Below are positions 17,371 to 25,633 of a stretch of 64,000 nucleotides of DNA, in pieces. Source of the stretch: Acidithiobacillus_B sp049965315 (GTDB lineage Bacteria > Pseudomonadota > Gammaproteobacteria > Acidithiobacillales > Acidithiobacillaceae); the NCBI RefSeq assembly GCF_049965315.1, contig NZ_JBMFWL010000008.1, forward strand, positions 4,698 to 68,697. The letters are read 5' to 3'. The notes beneath the pieces are model-generated. The model did not search any database and had not been told where the DNA came from. It saw only the letters and a list, made by a program, of their open reading frames with translations. Every line of letters begins with the position of its first letter. Position 1 is the first letter of the stretch. Both the position numbers and the translations under genes were made by a program.

Positions 17371-19483
17371 CTCCGCGCCTTCCCTCGTCCCGGGCGCGGA
17401 AGCGGAGCTTCCGCTGCCGTCCCTGGATCGTCCGGAACTCTATTTCAACCGCGACCTCAGCATCCTCGAATTCAACCGTCGGGTGCTCGCCCTGGCCGAC
17501 GATCCCCAGGTGCCCCTGCTGGAACGCTTGCGCTTCCTCACCATCGTCTCCACCAACCTGGACGAGTTCTTCGAAGTGCGCGCCGCCGGACTCATGCAAC
17601 GCCGCAAGTTCGGCGCCGGGCCTCTGGGGCCGGACATGCTCGGACCCAATCGCGAGATCGAGGCCATCTCCGAGGTCACCCACGAGATCATCCATGCGCA
17701 ATATCGCTGCCTCAATGAACGCCTGCTGCCGGCGCTGTCCGGCGAGGGCATTCGCCTGCTCCGCCGGCAGGATTGGGCACCGGCGCAGCGCCGCTGGAGC
17801 GAAGCGTACTTCCAGAAGGAAGTCCTGCCGCTCCTCACCCCCCTCAGCCTGGATCCCGCCCATCCCTTCCCCAAGGTCCAGAACAAGGGCCTGAACTTTG
17901 CCATCGTCCTCGAAGGCCAAGACGCCTATGGGCGCAAGAGTCCCATCGCCGTGGTGCAGGCGCCGCGCATTCTGCCGCGCATCATTCAGGTCCCCACGGA
18001 GATTGCCGGCCCCAGCGACTTCGTCTTCCTCTCGTCGCTGATTCACGAGCATGTGCAGGCGCTCTTCCCGGGGCTGACCATCAAGGGCTTTTTCCAGTTC
18101 CGCGTCACCCGCAACAGCGAACTCTTCGTCGATGAGGAAGAAGTGGACAACCTCCTGGACGCCCTGGCGGACGAACTCCCCCTGCGGCCCTTCGGCGAGG
18201 CGGTCCGTCTGGAAGTCGCGAGCAACTGCCCCGGCGAAGTGGTGGACTATCTCCTGCGCCATTTCGAGCTGGGCACCGGCGATCTCTATGCCCTGCCCGG
18301 ACCGGTCAACCTTTCGCGCCTGGCGGCCATCATCGACATGGTGCGGCGTCCGGACCTGCTCTATCCCCCCTTCGTACCCAGCCAACCCCCGGAGTGCGCG
18401 CGGCCCGAGGCCATCTTCAGTCAACTGCGGCGCGCGCCCATCCTGCTCCATCATCCCTATCAGAGCTTTACGCCGGTGCTGGATTTCATTCGCCAGGCAG
18501 CCCGCGATCCCAAGGTCCTGGGCATCAAGCAAACCCTGTACCGGAGCACCCCCGACTCGCCCATCGTCGATGCCCTGACGGAGGCCGCCGTCAGCGGCAA
18601 GCAGGTAACGGCGGTGGTGGAGCTCAAGGCGCGTTTCGACGAGGCCAACAATATCCAACTGGCCGAACGCCTGGAGGAAGTGGGCGTGCAGGTGGTCTAT
18701 GGGGTGGTCAACCACAAGGTCCACGCCAAGATGGCCCTGGTCCTGCGCCGGGAAGACGAGGGCATCCGCATGTACGGCCATCTGGGGACGGGCAATTATC
18801 ATCCCCGCAACGCCCGGATTTATACGGATCTGAGCCTGCTCACCGCCGACCCGGAGATCACGGCGGACATGAACGACCTCTTCATGCACATTACCGGCAT
18901 GGGCAAGGCGCCCAGGTTGCGGCGCCTGCTGCAAAGCCCCTTCACCCTCTACGACGCGGTGCTGGCGGGTATCGAAAAGGAAATCCGGCGCGGCAAGAGG
19001 GGACGCATCATCGCCCGGGTCAACGCCCTGGTGGACCCCGGCATCATCCGCTCCCTCTATCGCGCTTCCCAGGCAGGGGTGGAGATTGACCTCATCGTGC
19101 GCGGGGCCTGCGCCCTGCGGCCGGGTATTCCCGAAGTCTCCGAACACATCCGCGTGCGTTCCATCGTCGGACGCTTTCTGGAGCACAGCCGCGTCTACTA
19201 CTTCGGCAATGGTGGCAAGCCCCAGGTCTGGGCGGCCAGCGCCGACTGGATGGGCCGCAACCTCTTCCGGCGCCTGGAAGTGGCCTTCCCCATCGATGAC
19301 CCGGCCTTGCAGGCCCGGGTGGTGCAGGAGGCCCTGACCTTTTACCTGGAGGACGAGTGCAATGCCTGGACCATGCAGGCAAACGGGCAATATCACAGCC
19401 TGCGCCCAAGCCCGGAAACTCCGTGCCGCTCGGCCCAGGATCGCCTGTTGGAGCGCCATGCCCGCAATACGAGCCATGACTGA
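17363..19483 (+). CDS. ppk1: polyphosphate kinase 1
   Basis: Reversibly polymerises the gamma-phosphate of ATP into polyphosphate. The protein has 706 residues, typical for PPK1. It starts with the N-terminal helical domain (YFNRDLSILEFNRRVL, STNLDEFFEVRAAG), continues with the H domain, and ends in two PLD-like catalytic domains. The expected phosphohistidine is His454 in KVHAKMAL; the family segment GHLGTGNYHPRNARIYTDLSLLT follows. It overlaps folD by 8 bases and is followed after only 6 bases by a ParA-like gene and then a CHAD protein, which supports a polyphosphate-centred operon. Confidence 0.97.
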   Translation: MSDSAPSLVPGAEAELPLPSLDRPELYFNRDLSILEFNRRVLALADDPQVPLLERLRFLTIVSTNLDEFFEVRAAGLMQRRKFGAGPLGPDMLGPNREIEAISEVTHEIIHAQYRCLNERLLPALSGEGIRLLRRQDWAPAQRRWSEAYFQKEVLPLLTPLSLDPAHPFPKVQNKGLNFAIVLEGQDAYGRKSPIAVVQAPRILPRIIQVPTEIAGPSDFVFLSSLIHEHVQALFPGLTIKGFFQFRVTRNSELFVDEEEVDNLLDALADELPLRPFGEAVRLEVASNCPGEVVDYLLRHFELGTGDLYALPGPVNLSRLAAIIDMVRRPDLLYPPFVPSQPPECARPEAIFSQLRRAPILLHHPYQSFTPVLDFIRQAARDPKVLGIKQTLYRSTPDSPIVDALTEAAVSGKQVTAVVELKARFDEANNIQLAERLEEVGVQVVYGVVNHKVHAKMALVLRREDEGIRMYGHLGTGNYHPRNARIYTDLSLLTADPEITADMNDLFMHITGMGKAPRLRRLLQSPFTLYDAVLAGIEKEIRRGKRGRIIARVNALVDPGIIRSLYRASQAGVEIDLIVRGACALRPGIPEVSEHIRVRSIVGRFLEHSRVYYFGNGGKPQVWAASADWMGRNLFRRLEVAFPIDDPALQARVVQEALTFYLEDECNAWTMQANGQYHSLRPSPETPCRSAQDRLLERHARNTSHD

Positions 19484-19489
19484 ACCGCC

Positions 19490-20128
19490 ATGACCCGCGT
19501 CCTGATCCTCAACAGCAAGGGCGGGTCCGGCAAGACCACCATCGCCACCAATCTCGCCAGCCTCCTGGCCCTGCGCGGCCCGGTGCTACTGGCCGACCTA
19601 GATCCCCAGGGATCTGCAACCGCCTGGGGACAACGGCGCCCGCCCAGCCTGCCCGCCATCACCGTTCTGGCCGATCCCGATCGGAACTATGCCCACTATC
19701 CAGCGGCGGCCTTCACCCTGTTCGACGCCCCTCCCGGGATGAAGCGCAGCCGCCTGGAGGCCATGGCCGCCGAGGCGGAGTGCGTGCTGGTGCCCATTAC
19801 CCCATCGGCCTTCGACATGGACGCCAGCAGCGACTTTTTAGGGCGCCTGCAGGAAATCAAGCGCGTCCGCAAGGGACGGGTTGCCGTGGGTCTCATTGCC
19901 AATCGGGTCAACCTCCATACCCGTGCCGAGCAGGCCCTCAAGGACTACCTCAGCGAGCGCGACTGGGCTCCCATTGCCACCTTGCGCGATAGTCAGATCT
20001 ATGTGCGGGCAGCCCAACTGGGGGTGGGGATTGCCGATCTGCGCGCCCATGAAAGCCGCGCCGAGCTTCCCCAGTGGACGCAGATCCTGGATTTTGTCAT
20101 GAGGAAACCCCATGGAGCAGGAACTTAA
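19490..20128 (+). CDS. small ParA/MinD-family ATPase in polyphosphate operon
   Basis: 212-residue ParA-type ATPase. The deviant Walker A is SKGGSGKTT with signature Lys10 and Lys15; LLADLDPQGSA forms the A' motif and FTLFDAPPGM the Walker B region. It lacks an N-terminal helix-turn-helix, so it belongs to the short, cargo-positioning type (as McdA for carboxysomes) rather than plasmid ParA with autorepression. No ParB or parS-like gene is adjacent. It lies 6 bases after ppk1 and overlaps the CYTH-CHAD gene by 17 bases. Chromosome-bound gradient formation and polyphosphate granules as cargo are inference from context. Confidence 0.85.
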   Translation: MTRVLILNSKGGSGKTTIATNLASLLALRGPVLLADLDPQGSATAWGQRRPPSLPAITVLADPDRNYAHYPAAAFTLFDAPPGMKRSRLEAMAAEAECVLVPITPSAFDMDASSDFLGRLQEIKRVRKGRVAVGLIANRVNLHTRAEQALKDYLSERDWAPIATLRDSQIYVRAAQLGVGIADLRAHESRAELPQWTQILDFVMRKPHGAGT

Positions 20129-21581
20129 ACTTCGCCTTCTGGACCCGGCGGCCTGGGAGCAGATGCTGGCCCATCCCCTGCTGGCCCTGCAGGATACCCC
20201 GGCCATCCCCATGCATGCCATTTATTACGACACCCCAGACGCAGCCTTGCAGCGCGCCGGCCTGGCCTATCGGGTGCGGCGGGAGGGAGAACACTGGGTG
20301 GCGACCCTCAAGGGCGAGGGGAGCGCGGCCGGCGGCTTGCACCAACGTCCGGAATGGAATGTCGAGGTCGACGATGCCCGCCCCAGTCTCGCCGTCTTTA
20401 CGGAAAGCCCGGTGCGGGAGATCCTCGAACCCCTCCGGGAGCGGCCGCTGTTGGCAATCCTGGAGACGGAATTCCAACGCATTGAAAAGGCCGTCTCCCG
20501 GGAAGACGGCAGTCGCATCCTGCTTGCCGCGGATCGCGGAGAGATCCGCGCCAACGCGGCCAGGGAACCCATCCTGGAACTGGAGCTGGAACTGATCGAG
20601 GGCGACCCCGCCGCGGTCCTGACCTTGGGGGCCGCCCTGTGCCGGGATCTCCCCCTCCTGCCCGATGCCCAGAGCAAGATGCTGCGCGGACTGCTGCTGG
20701 CCGGACTCATCCCCGAGAAGGCCGCATCGCGGCCCAAGGCGATCCGCTTGCGGCGCCATGACGATGCCGGAGAAGCCCTGGCGGCGCTGATGCTGGCCCA
20801 CTGCCATCAGGCCATGACGGAACTGGACGCCTGTCTCGCCGCACCCATGGCGGCGGAGCCCTTCCATCAGTTGCGCAAAACCATCCGCAGCCTGCGCAGT
20901 CTCCTGCGTTTTAGCCGCCCCCTGGACCCCGGGAAAACCCTGGCCACGCTGCGCCGCGAACTGGCGCTTTGGTTCCATCGGCAAAACGCACGCCGCGACT
21001 ACGACGCCCTGGGTCTTTATTGGGCCCGGCTGAGTGATGAGATGGGCATGACGCCGGAGCCCCTGGCCGGGTTTTTGCGGGACCGGGCGCAGGCAGCACA
21101 GGATGAGGCGGAACTGCGCGCCGTGCTTGTCCCCCTGCTTTCCCTCTGGGCCCTGCTGCTGCGCCATGGCCTTGCGGGCGGCCGATCGCTGCAGGACTTT
21201 TGCGCAGATCAATTTCATCGCTGGGATCAGCGGGTGCACAGGGCCCACCAGACGGGCGAAGACGCGACAAGCCTGCACGCCCTGCGCATCCAGATCAAAA
21301 ATCTCCGCTATGCGGCTTTGGCCATGAGTCCCTTGTGGCCCGGCCAGGACAGCAAGCCCCTCGTCAAGGTCCTGGCGAGTTTGCAGGAATCCCTGGGGGG
21401 GATCCGCGACGCGCAGATGGCCCTGGAACGATTGGCGCCCTTGGCCCATGGCCGCAAGGTGCTGCTCGCTTACGAAGCCGGCCTCCTCCTGGGTTATCTC
21501 CAGGCCCGGCGCGGCAAGCATCTGAAGAAGTGCCACAAATATTGGGAGCGCTGGCGCACTACGGCACGCCCCTGGGATTGA
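20112..21581 (+). CDS. CYTH-CHAD domain protein (polyphosphate-binding, triphosphatase-like)
   Basis: 489 residues in two domains. Residues 1 to about 200 form a CYTH triphosphate tunnel, with the defining ExExK at Glu2-Glu4-Lys6 (MEQELK) and alternating basic and acidic strands. Residues from about 218 to the end are a CHAD domain, an alpha-helical fold with conserved histidines and basic residues known to bind polyphosphate. Its two repeats show FHQLRKTIRSLRSLLR (His252) and LHALRIQIKNLRY. Known CYTH-CHAD enzymes hydrolyse tripolyphosphate, and CHAD proteins localise to polyphosphate granules. Overlap with the ParA gene and nearness to ppk1 support a shared role. Confidence 0.92.
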   Translation: MEQELKLRLLDPAAWEQMLAHPLLALQDTPAIPMHAIYYDTPDAALQRAGLAYRVRREGEHWVATLKGEGSAAGGLHQRPEWNVEVDDARPSLAVFTESPVREILEPLRERPLLAILETEFQRIEKAVSREDGSRILLAADRGEIRANAAREPILELELELIEGDPAAVLTLGAALCRDLPLLPDAQSKMLRGLLLAGLIPEKAASRPKAIRLRRHDDAGEALAALMLAHCHQAMTELDACLAAPMAAEPFHQLRKTIRSLRSLLRFSRPLDPGKTLATLRRELALWFHRQNARRDYDALGLYWARLSDEMGMTPEPLAGFLRDRAQAAQDEAELRAVLVPLLSLWALLLRHGLAGGRSLQDFCADQFHRWDQRVHRAHQTGEDATSLHALRIQIKNLRYAALAMSPLWPGQDSKPLVKVLASLQESLGGIRDAQMALERLAPLAHGRKVLLAYEAGLLLGYLQARRGKHLKKCHKYWERWRTTARPWD

Positions 21582-21663
21582 CCCTGGATCCGGCTCTTGG
21601 CGGCTGGTTCGGCTGCGATCGGGAGGGGAGATCCTGGCTGATCAACCAGAATCGCCCAGGGGA

Positions 21664-22005
21664 TCACTCCAGATTTTCGCGCTTGCGCTCGACCATGTGC
21701 CCCAGCAGGGCAATCTCGTGGGCCAGGCAATACTCCTGGGGATTCACTTCCCATTCCACCATTTGCCGGCGATCCAGTCCGCCCGTATCGCAGGGCACTT
21801 CCAGCTCTTTGCAGGTCTTGGTTTCGTTGAGGAAGCCGGCCAGTTCGGCGATCTGGTTGCTCCCCAAGGCCGCTACGGCCTCGTCCAGGGTGAGGTTGTC
21901 CTTTCCTGTCAACTGTTCGGAAACGGCAATGGTAGCGGCATCAAGGGGGCTTTCGTCGGCCATGGCCAAGGCCCGCTGAACGGCGAGATTGCGATCTATG
22001 CTCAT
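21664..22005 (-). CDS. hypothetical protein downstream of pepN
   Basis: 113-residue protein I do not recognise. It is acidic, predicted mostly helical, without signal peptide or membrane segment, and has three cysteines (CKELEVPC and YCLAHE). An AGGAG ribosome site lies before the ATG at 22005, which supports a real gene. It lies 41 bases after pepN on the same strand and is probably co-transcribed. It converges with the CYTH-CHAD gene. Confidence 0.7.
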   Translation of the reverse strand: MSIDRNLAVQRALAMADESPLDAATIAVSEQLTGKDNLTLDEAVAALGSNQIAELAGFLNETKTCKELEVPCDTGGLDRRQMVEWEVNPQEYCLAHEIALLGHMVERKRENLE

Positions 22006-22046
22006 GTTTTTTCTCCTGCCACAGTGATGTAATAATGTTTTCCAGA

Positions 22047-24686
22047 TTAGGACAGCTTGAGGGATTTCTCCAGTACCTCGCCGAGATCCCTGGATAAACC
22101 CGCCTTGCCCGCGAGGTCCTCCAAGGCTTGGCGCATGAGGTCCTGGCGGTGGACATCGTAGCGCTGCCAGCGGCTCAGGGGGGTGACCAGACGTGCGGCG
22201 ATTTGCGGATTGAGCTCGTCAAGATGGCGGACCTGCGCGGCCAGAAAAGCATATCCCGAGCCGTCAGCGGCGTGAAAGGCCGTAGCGTTGGCGCCAAAAC
22301 TCCCCAGTAGGGCGCGCACCCGGTTCGGCGTGCGCCAGTCAAAGGCCGGATGCTGCAACAGCGCCCGGGCCTTGGCCAGGGTATCGGGACGTGGCGCGCT
22401 CGCCTGAATGGCAAACCATTTGTCGATGACCAGGGGGTGCTGCTGCCAGCGCCGGTAGAAGTCGGCCAGAATATCGCTGACGTCGGCCTCGGGCTGATGC
22501 ACCAAAAGACTGAAGGCCGCCAGATGGTCCGTCATGTTGTCGGCCTGCCGGTATTGTTGCCGTGTCCTGTCCAGATACGAGGCATCGCTGGCCAGCAGAT
22601 AGGCCAGGGCCAGGTTGCGCAAGCGGCGCCGCCCGCTGCTGATGCCATCCCGGCGATAGGGGAAGGCGAGGCTTTCGTAAGCGGCCGCCCATTGTTCGCC
22701 AAAGGCCGACCCCATGGCCCGCCGCAACGCCTCCCGGGCGGAGTGGATGCCATCCACGTCGATGACGGCCATCTGTTCGCCCACATAATCTTCGCTGGGC
22801 AGGGTAAGCAGTTCGGCGCGGTAGGCCGGGTCCATCCGCGCGTCGCTGAGCACCGCCGCCAGGGCCCCGCGCAGGAATTCCGGCAAAAGTCCCGCCCTGT
22901 CGGGTTGGCCGATGGCCGCCAACAGGGCCTGGAGCGCCAGCCCTTGCATGGCCTCCCAGCGATTGAAGGGATCGTCGTCATGGCTGGCGAGGAAGGCCCG
23001 CTGGGCGTCGTCAAGCCCCATCTCCAGACGCACCGGCGCGGAAAAGCCCCGGAGCAGGGAGGGCACGGGGGCCTCGTGCAGATCCGTGAATATCCAGGTC
23101 TGCTCGGCCGTATCCAGCATGAGGATGCGTTCCCGCTCCCCTCCCCCATCTTCCTCCTGCCCGCGCAGGGGCATGGCCTGCCCCGCCGGGCTGAACAGGG
23201 CCATCCGCACCGGGATGGGCAGGGGCCGCTTTTCGGGCTGCCCCGGCGTGGGGGCCGTCTCCTGACGCAGGGTCAGGGAGTAGCGCTTTTGTACGGGATC
23301 ATACCGCCCCGCGGCATGCACTACCGGCGTACCGGCCTGACTGTACCAGAGGCGGAAGGCGGCGAGATCCCTGCCCGTGGCCCCTTCCATGGCGGCCAGG
23401 AAGTCTTCAATGGTAACGGCCTGCCCGTCATGACGGGCGAAATAGAGGTCCATCCCCTGGCGGAATGCCGCGGCACCCAGGACGGTGTGGATCATGCGCA
23501 CCACTTCGGCGCCCTTTTCGTAGACCGTCGCCGTGTAAAAGTTGTTGATCTCGATGTAGGCATCGGGACGGACCGGGTGGGCCAGGGGGCCGGCGTCCTC
23601 GGGGAACTGGGCGGCCCGCAGGCGGCGCACGTCGCCGATGCGCTGCACGCCGCGGGAGTTTTCGTCGGCGCTGAACTCCTGGTCCCGGAATACCGTGAGA
23701 CCCTCCTTGAGGCTCAACTGGAACCAGTCGCGCAGGGTCACGCGGTTGCCCGTCCAGTTGTGGAAGTATTCGTGGGCAATGACGGATTCAATCCCCTGGT
23801 AATCGGTGTCGGTGGCGGTTTCGGGGCGGGCCAGGACGTATTTGGAATTGAAGATATTGAGGCCCTTGTTTTCCATGGCCCCCATATTGAAGGTGTCGGT
23901 GGCGACGATCATGTAGCGATCGAGGTCGTACTCGCGACCGTAGACCCGCTCATCCCAGGCCATGGCGCGCCGGAGGGCATCCATGGCCTGGGCGCAGGCG
24001 TCCAGATGGTGCGCCTCGACATAGATCTCCAGGGCGACATCGCGCCCGGAAGCGGTGCGGAAGTGGTCGCGCACGCAGCCCAGGTCTCCGGCCACCAGGG
24101 CAAAGAGATAACAGGGTTTGGGGAAAGGATCCTCCCAGCGCACCCAGTGCCTGCCATTGGGCTCCTCTCCGGCGGCGGTGCGATTGCCGTTGGCAAGCAG
24201 GACCGGATACGCACCCCGCTCGGCATGGAGGGTGACTCCAAAGCGGGCCAGCACGTCCGGCCGATCCAGATAATAGGTGATGCGGCGAAAGCCCTCGGCC
24301 TCACATTGGGTGATGAAATGGCCGTTGGCGAAGTACAGTCCGGACAAGGCGGTATTGGCCATGGGGCGGATCTGGACCAGGGTTTCGAGGACAAAATCCA
24401 CGAGCGGATGCAGCAGCAGCAAGGCACCTTCTTCCAGGCGATACCGGTCCTTGGGCAGGGTCTGCCCATCCTGCCGGATCTCCAGCAGGGTCAGACCTTC
24501 CCCGCAGAGGCGCAAGGGCTGATCATCGGCCTCGGACTGGCGGCGCAGATGGAGGCGGGCGCGTACCAGGGTAAGCTCGGGGTCGAGCTGGATGTCGAGA
24601 TCTACGGAATCGATGGCGAAGCGGGGCGGACGATAATCCTCGCGGCGGATGACCGGCGGTGCGGGGCTATGCGCGGGCGCGATCAT
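22047..24686 (-). CDS. pepN: aminopeptidase N (M1 metalloprotease)
   Basis: Cytosolic zinc aminopeptidase that removes N-terminal residues from peptides. The protein has 879 residues, as in the gammaproteobacterial PepN type. The substrate-recognition motif is GAMENKGLNIFN and the zinc site HEYFHNWTGNRV, with the second glutamate in LKEGLTVFRDQEF. N-terminal beta domain, catalytic domain and C-terminal helical domain all appear complete. Its start overlaps the stop of the DsbG-like gene by 4 bases (ATGA), so translation is coupled. Confidence 0.96.
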   Translation of the reverse strand: MIAPAHSPAPPVIRREDYRPPRFAIDSVDLDIQLDPELTLVRARLHLRRQSEADDQPLRLCGEGLTLLEIRQDGQTLPKDRYRLEEGALLLLHPLVDFVLETLVQIRPMANTALSGLYFANGHFITQCEAEGFRRITYYLDRPDVLARFGVTLHAERGAYPVLLANGNRTAAGEEPNGRHWVRWEDPFPKPCYLFALVAGDLGCVRDHFRTASGRDVALEIYVEAHHLDACAQAMDALRRAMAWDERVYGREYDLDRYMIVATDTFNMGAMENKGLNIFNSKYVLARPETATDTDYQGIESVIAHEYFHNWTGNRVTLRDWFQLSLKEGLTVFRDQEFSADENSRGVQRIGDVRRLRAAQFPEDAGPLAHPVRPDAYIEINNFYTATVYEKGAEVVRMIHTVLGAAAFRQGMDLYFARHDGQAVTIEDFLAAMEGATGRDLAAFRLWYSQAGTPVVHAAGRYDPVQKRYSLTLRQETAPTPGQPEKRPLPIPVRMALFSPAGQAMPLRGQEEDGGGERERILMLDTAEQTWIFTDLHEAPVPSLLRGFSAPVRLEMGLDDAQRAFLASHDDDPFNRWEAMQGLALQALLAAIGQPDRAGLLPEFLRGALAAVLSDARMDPAYRAELLTLPSEDYVGEQMAVIDVDGIHSAREALRRAMGSAFGEQWAAAYESLAFPYRRDGISSGRRRLRNLALAYLLASDASYLDRTRQQYRQADNMTDHLAAFSLLVHQPEADVSDILADFYRRWQQHPLVIDKWFAIQASAPRPDTLAKARALLQHPAFDWRTPNRVRALLGSFGANATAFHAADGSGYAFLAAQVRHLDELNPQIAARLVTPLSRWQRYDVHRQDLMRQALEDLAGKAGLSRDLGEVLEKSLKLS

Positions 24687-25537
24687 TCCTTGCAGGCCCC
24701 ACCCTGCAGATTGCCCAGTTGCCCCAGGAGCCCCGTCAAGCCCTCTTGGGGCAGGCCATGGATGACCTCCAGACCGGTTTTTTTGTTGCAGTAAATCAGG
24801 GTGGGGGTAGCCAGCTCGCCGCCCTTGGCCAGTAGCCGGGTGTTGTTTTCCACGGCCGCACGCAGCGCCGCCGGGGGATTGTCCATGGGCTTGATGCCGC
24901 CCTCTTCCGTGGCGGCGTCAAAGCCTTTCTCATTTTCGGCCATGGCGGCCTGGGGATCCTTTGCGCCGAGAATGGCTGCGGCCTTGGAGGCGCTGTTGGG
25001 CTTGAGGAAACCCACAATCACAAAACGCACGCGCAATTTGCCGGCGTTGATCAAGGGTTGGGCTTCTTCATAAAATTTATGGCAAAAGATGCAGTTGGGG
25101 TCCACAAAGGCGGTAATCTCGGGCCCGGTCTTGCCCAGGACGAAACCATTGGCCTCTTTGCTCGCCAATTGGGCAAAATCCGCAGGGGCCATGACCGTCG
25201 GCAGGAGATGGAGCTTTTCCATGGCCAGCCGCGTTTCATCCTGCCCTTGGGCATTCAGGAGAGGTCCTACGGCGAGATATTTCCCGCCCGGGGTGATCCA
25301 GGCCACCAGAGGGTGTTGATTGGCCTCGACGACCACTCCCGTCAGCCCTCCGGGACCGGGGAATACCTTTTTCGCCCGGGCCTGGCCATGGGTGACCGCA
25401 TCGATGAGGCGCTCGGCGGCATCCAGTTTCACGCCGGCCTGAGCATTGCCAATGGGCAGGAAGCGGTCGGCAACGACGCCGCTGAGGCTGCCTACCACGA
25501 AAAGGGCGATGGCCATACCGATGGATTTTTTGTGCAT
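24683..25537 (-). CDS. dsbG: periplasmic thiol:disulfide interchange protein, DsbG/DsbC-like
   Basis: 284-residue exported protein with a signal/anchor (residues 7-24), an N-terminal dimerisation-like domain and a C-terminal thioredoxin fold. The redox motif is Cys149-Ile-Phe-Cys152 in VDPNCIFCHKF, where E. coli DsbG has CPYC and DsbC CGYC. The cis-proline loop is GELATPTLIYCNKK. The layout fits a DsbG isomerase that repairs or reduces cysteines in secreted proteins. It is paired with cytosolic PepN through a 4-base overlap; the functional link is unclear. Confidence 0.85.
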   Translation of the reverse strand: MHKKSIGMAIALFVVGSLSGVVADRFLPIGNAQAGVKLDAAERLIDAVTHGQARAKKVFPGPGGLTGVVVEANQHPLVAWITPGGKYLAVGPLLNAQGQDETRLAMEKLHLLPTVMAPADFAQLASKEANGFVLGKTGPEITAFVDPNCIFCHKFYEEAQPLINAGKLRVRFVIVGFLKPNSASKAAAILGAKDPQAAMAENEKGFDAATEEGGIKPMDNPPAALRAAVENNTRLLAKGGELATPTLIYCNKKTGLEVIHGLPQEGLTGLLGQLGNLQGGACKE

Positions 25538-25633
25538 AAGCTTTTCCTTATGAGCGTTTGCAGGTGCCGGAGCGGATTTCTTGATTCTAAACCGTGCATA
25601 GGGCGAAAGGCCAGCGCAGCCCCACCCCTTCCC

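Noticed and set aside
22047..24794. 814-codon plus-strand frame opposite pepN
   Set aside because: Shadow of a fully conserved M1 aminopeptidase gene.
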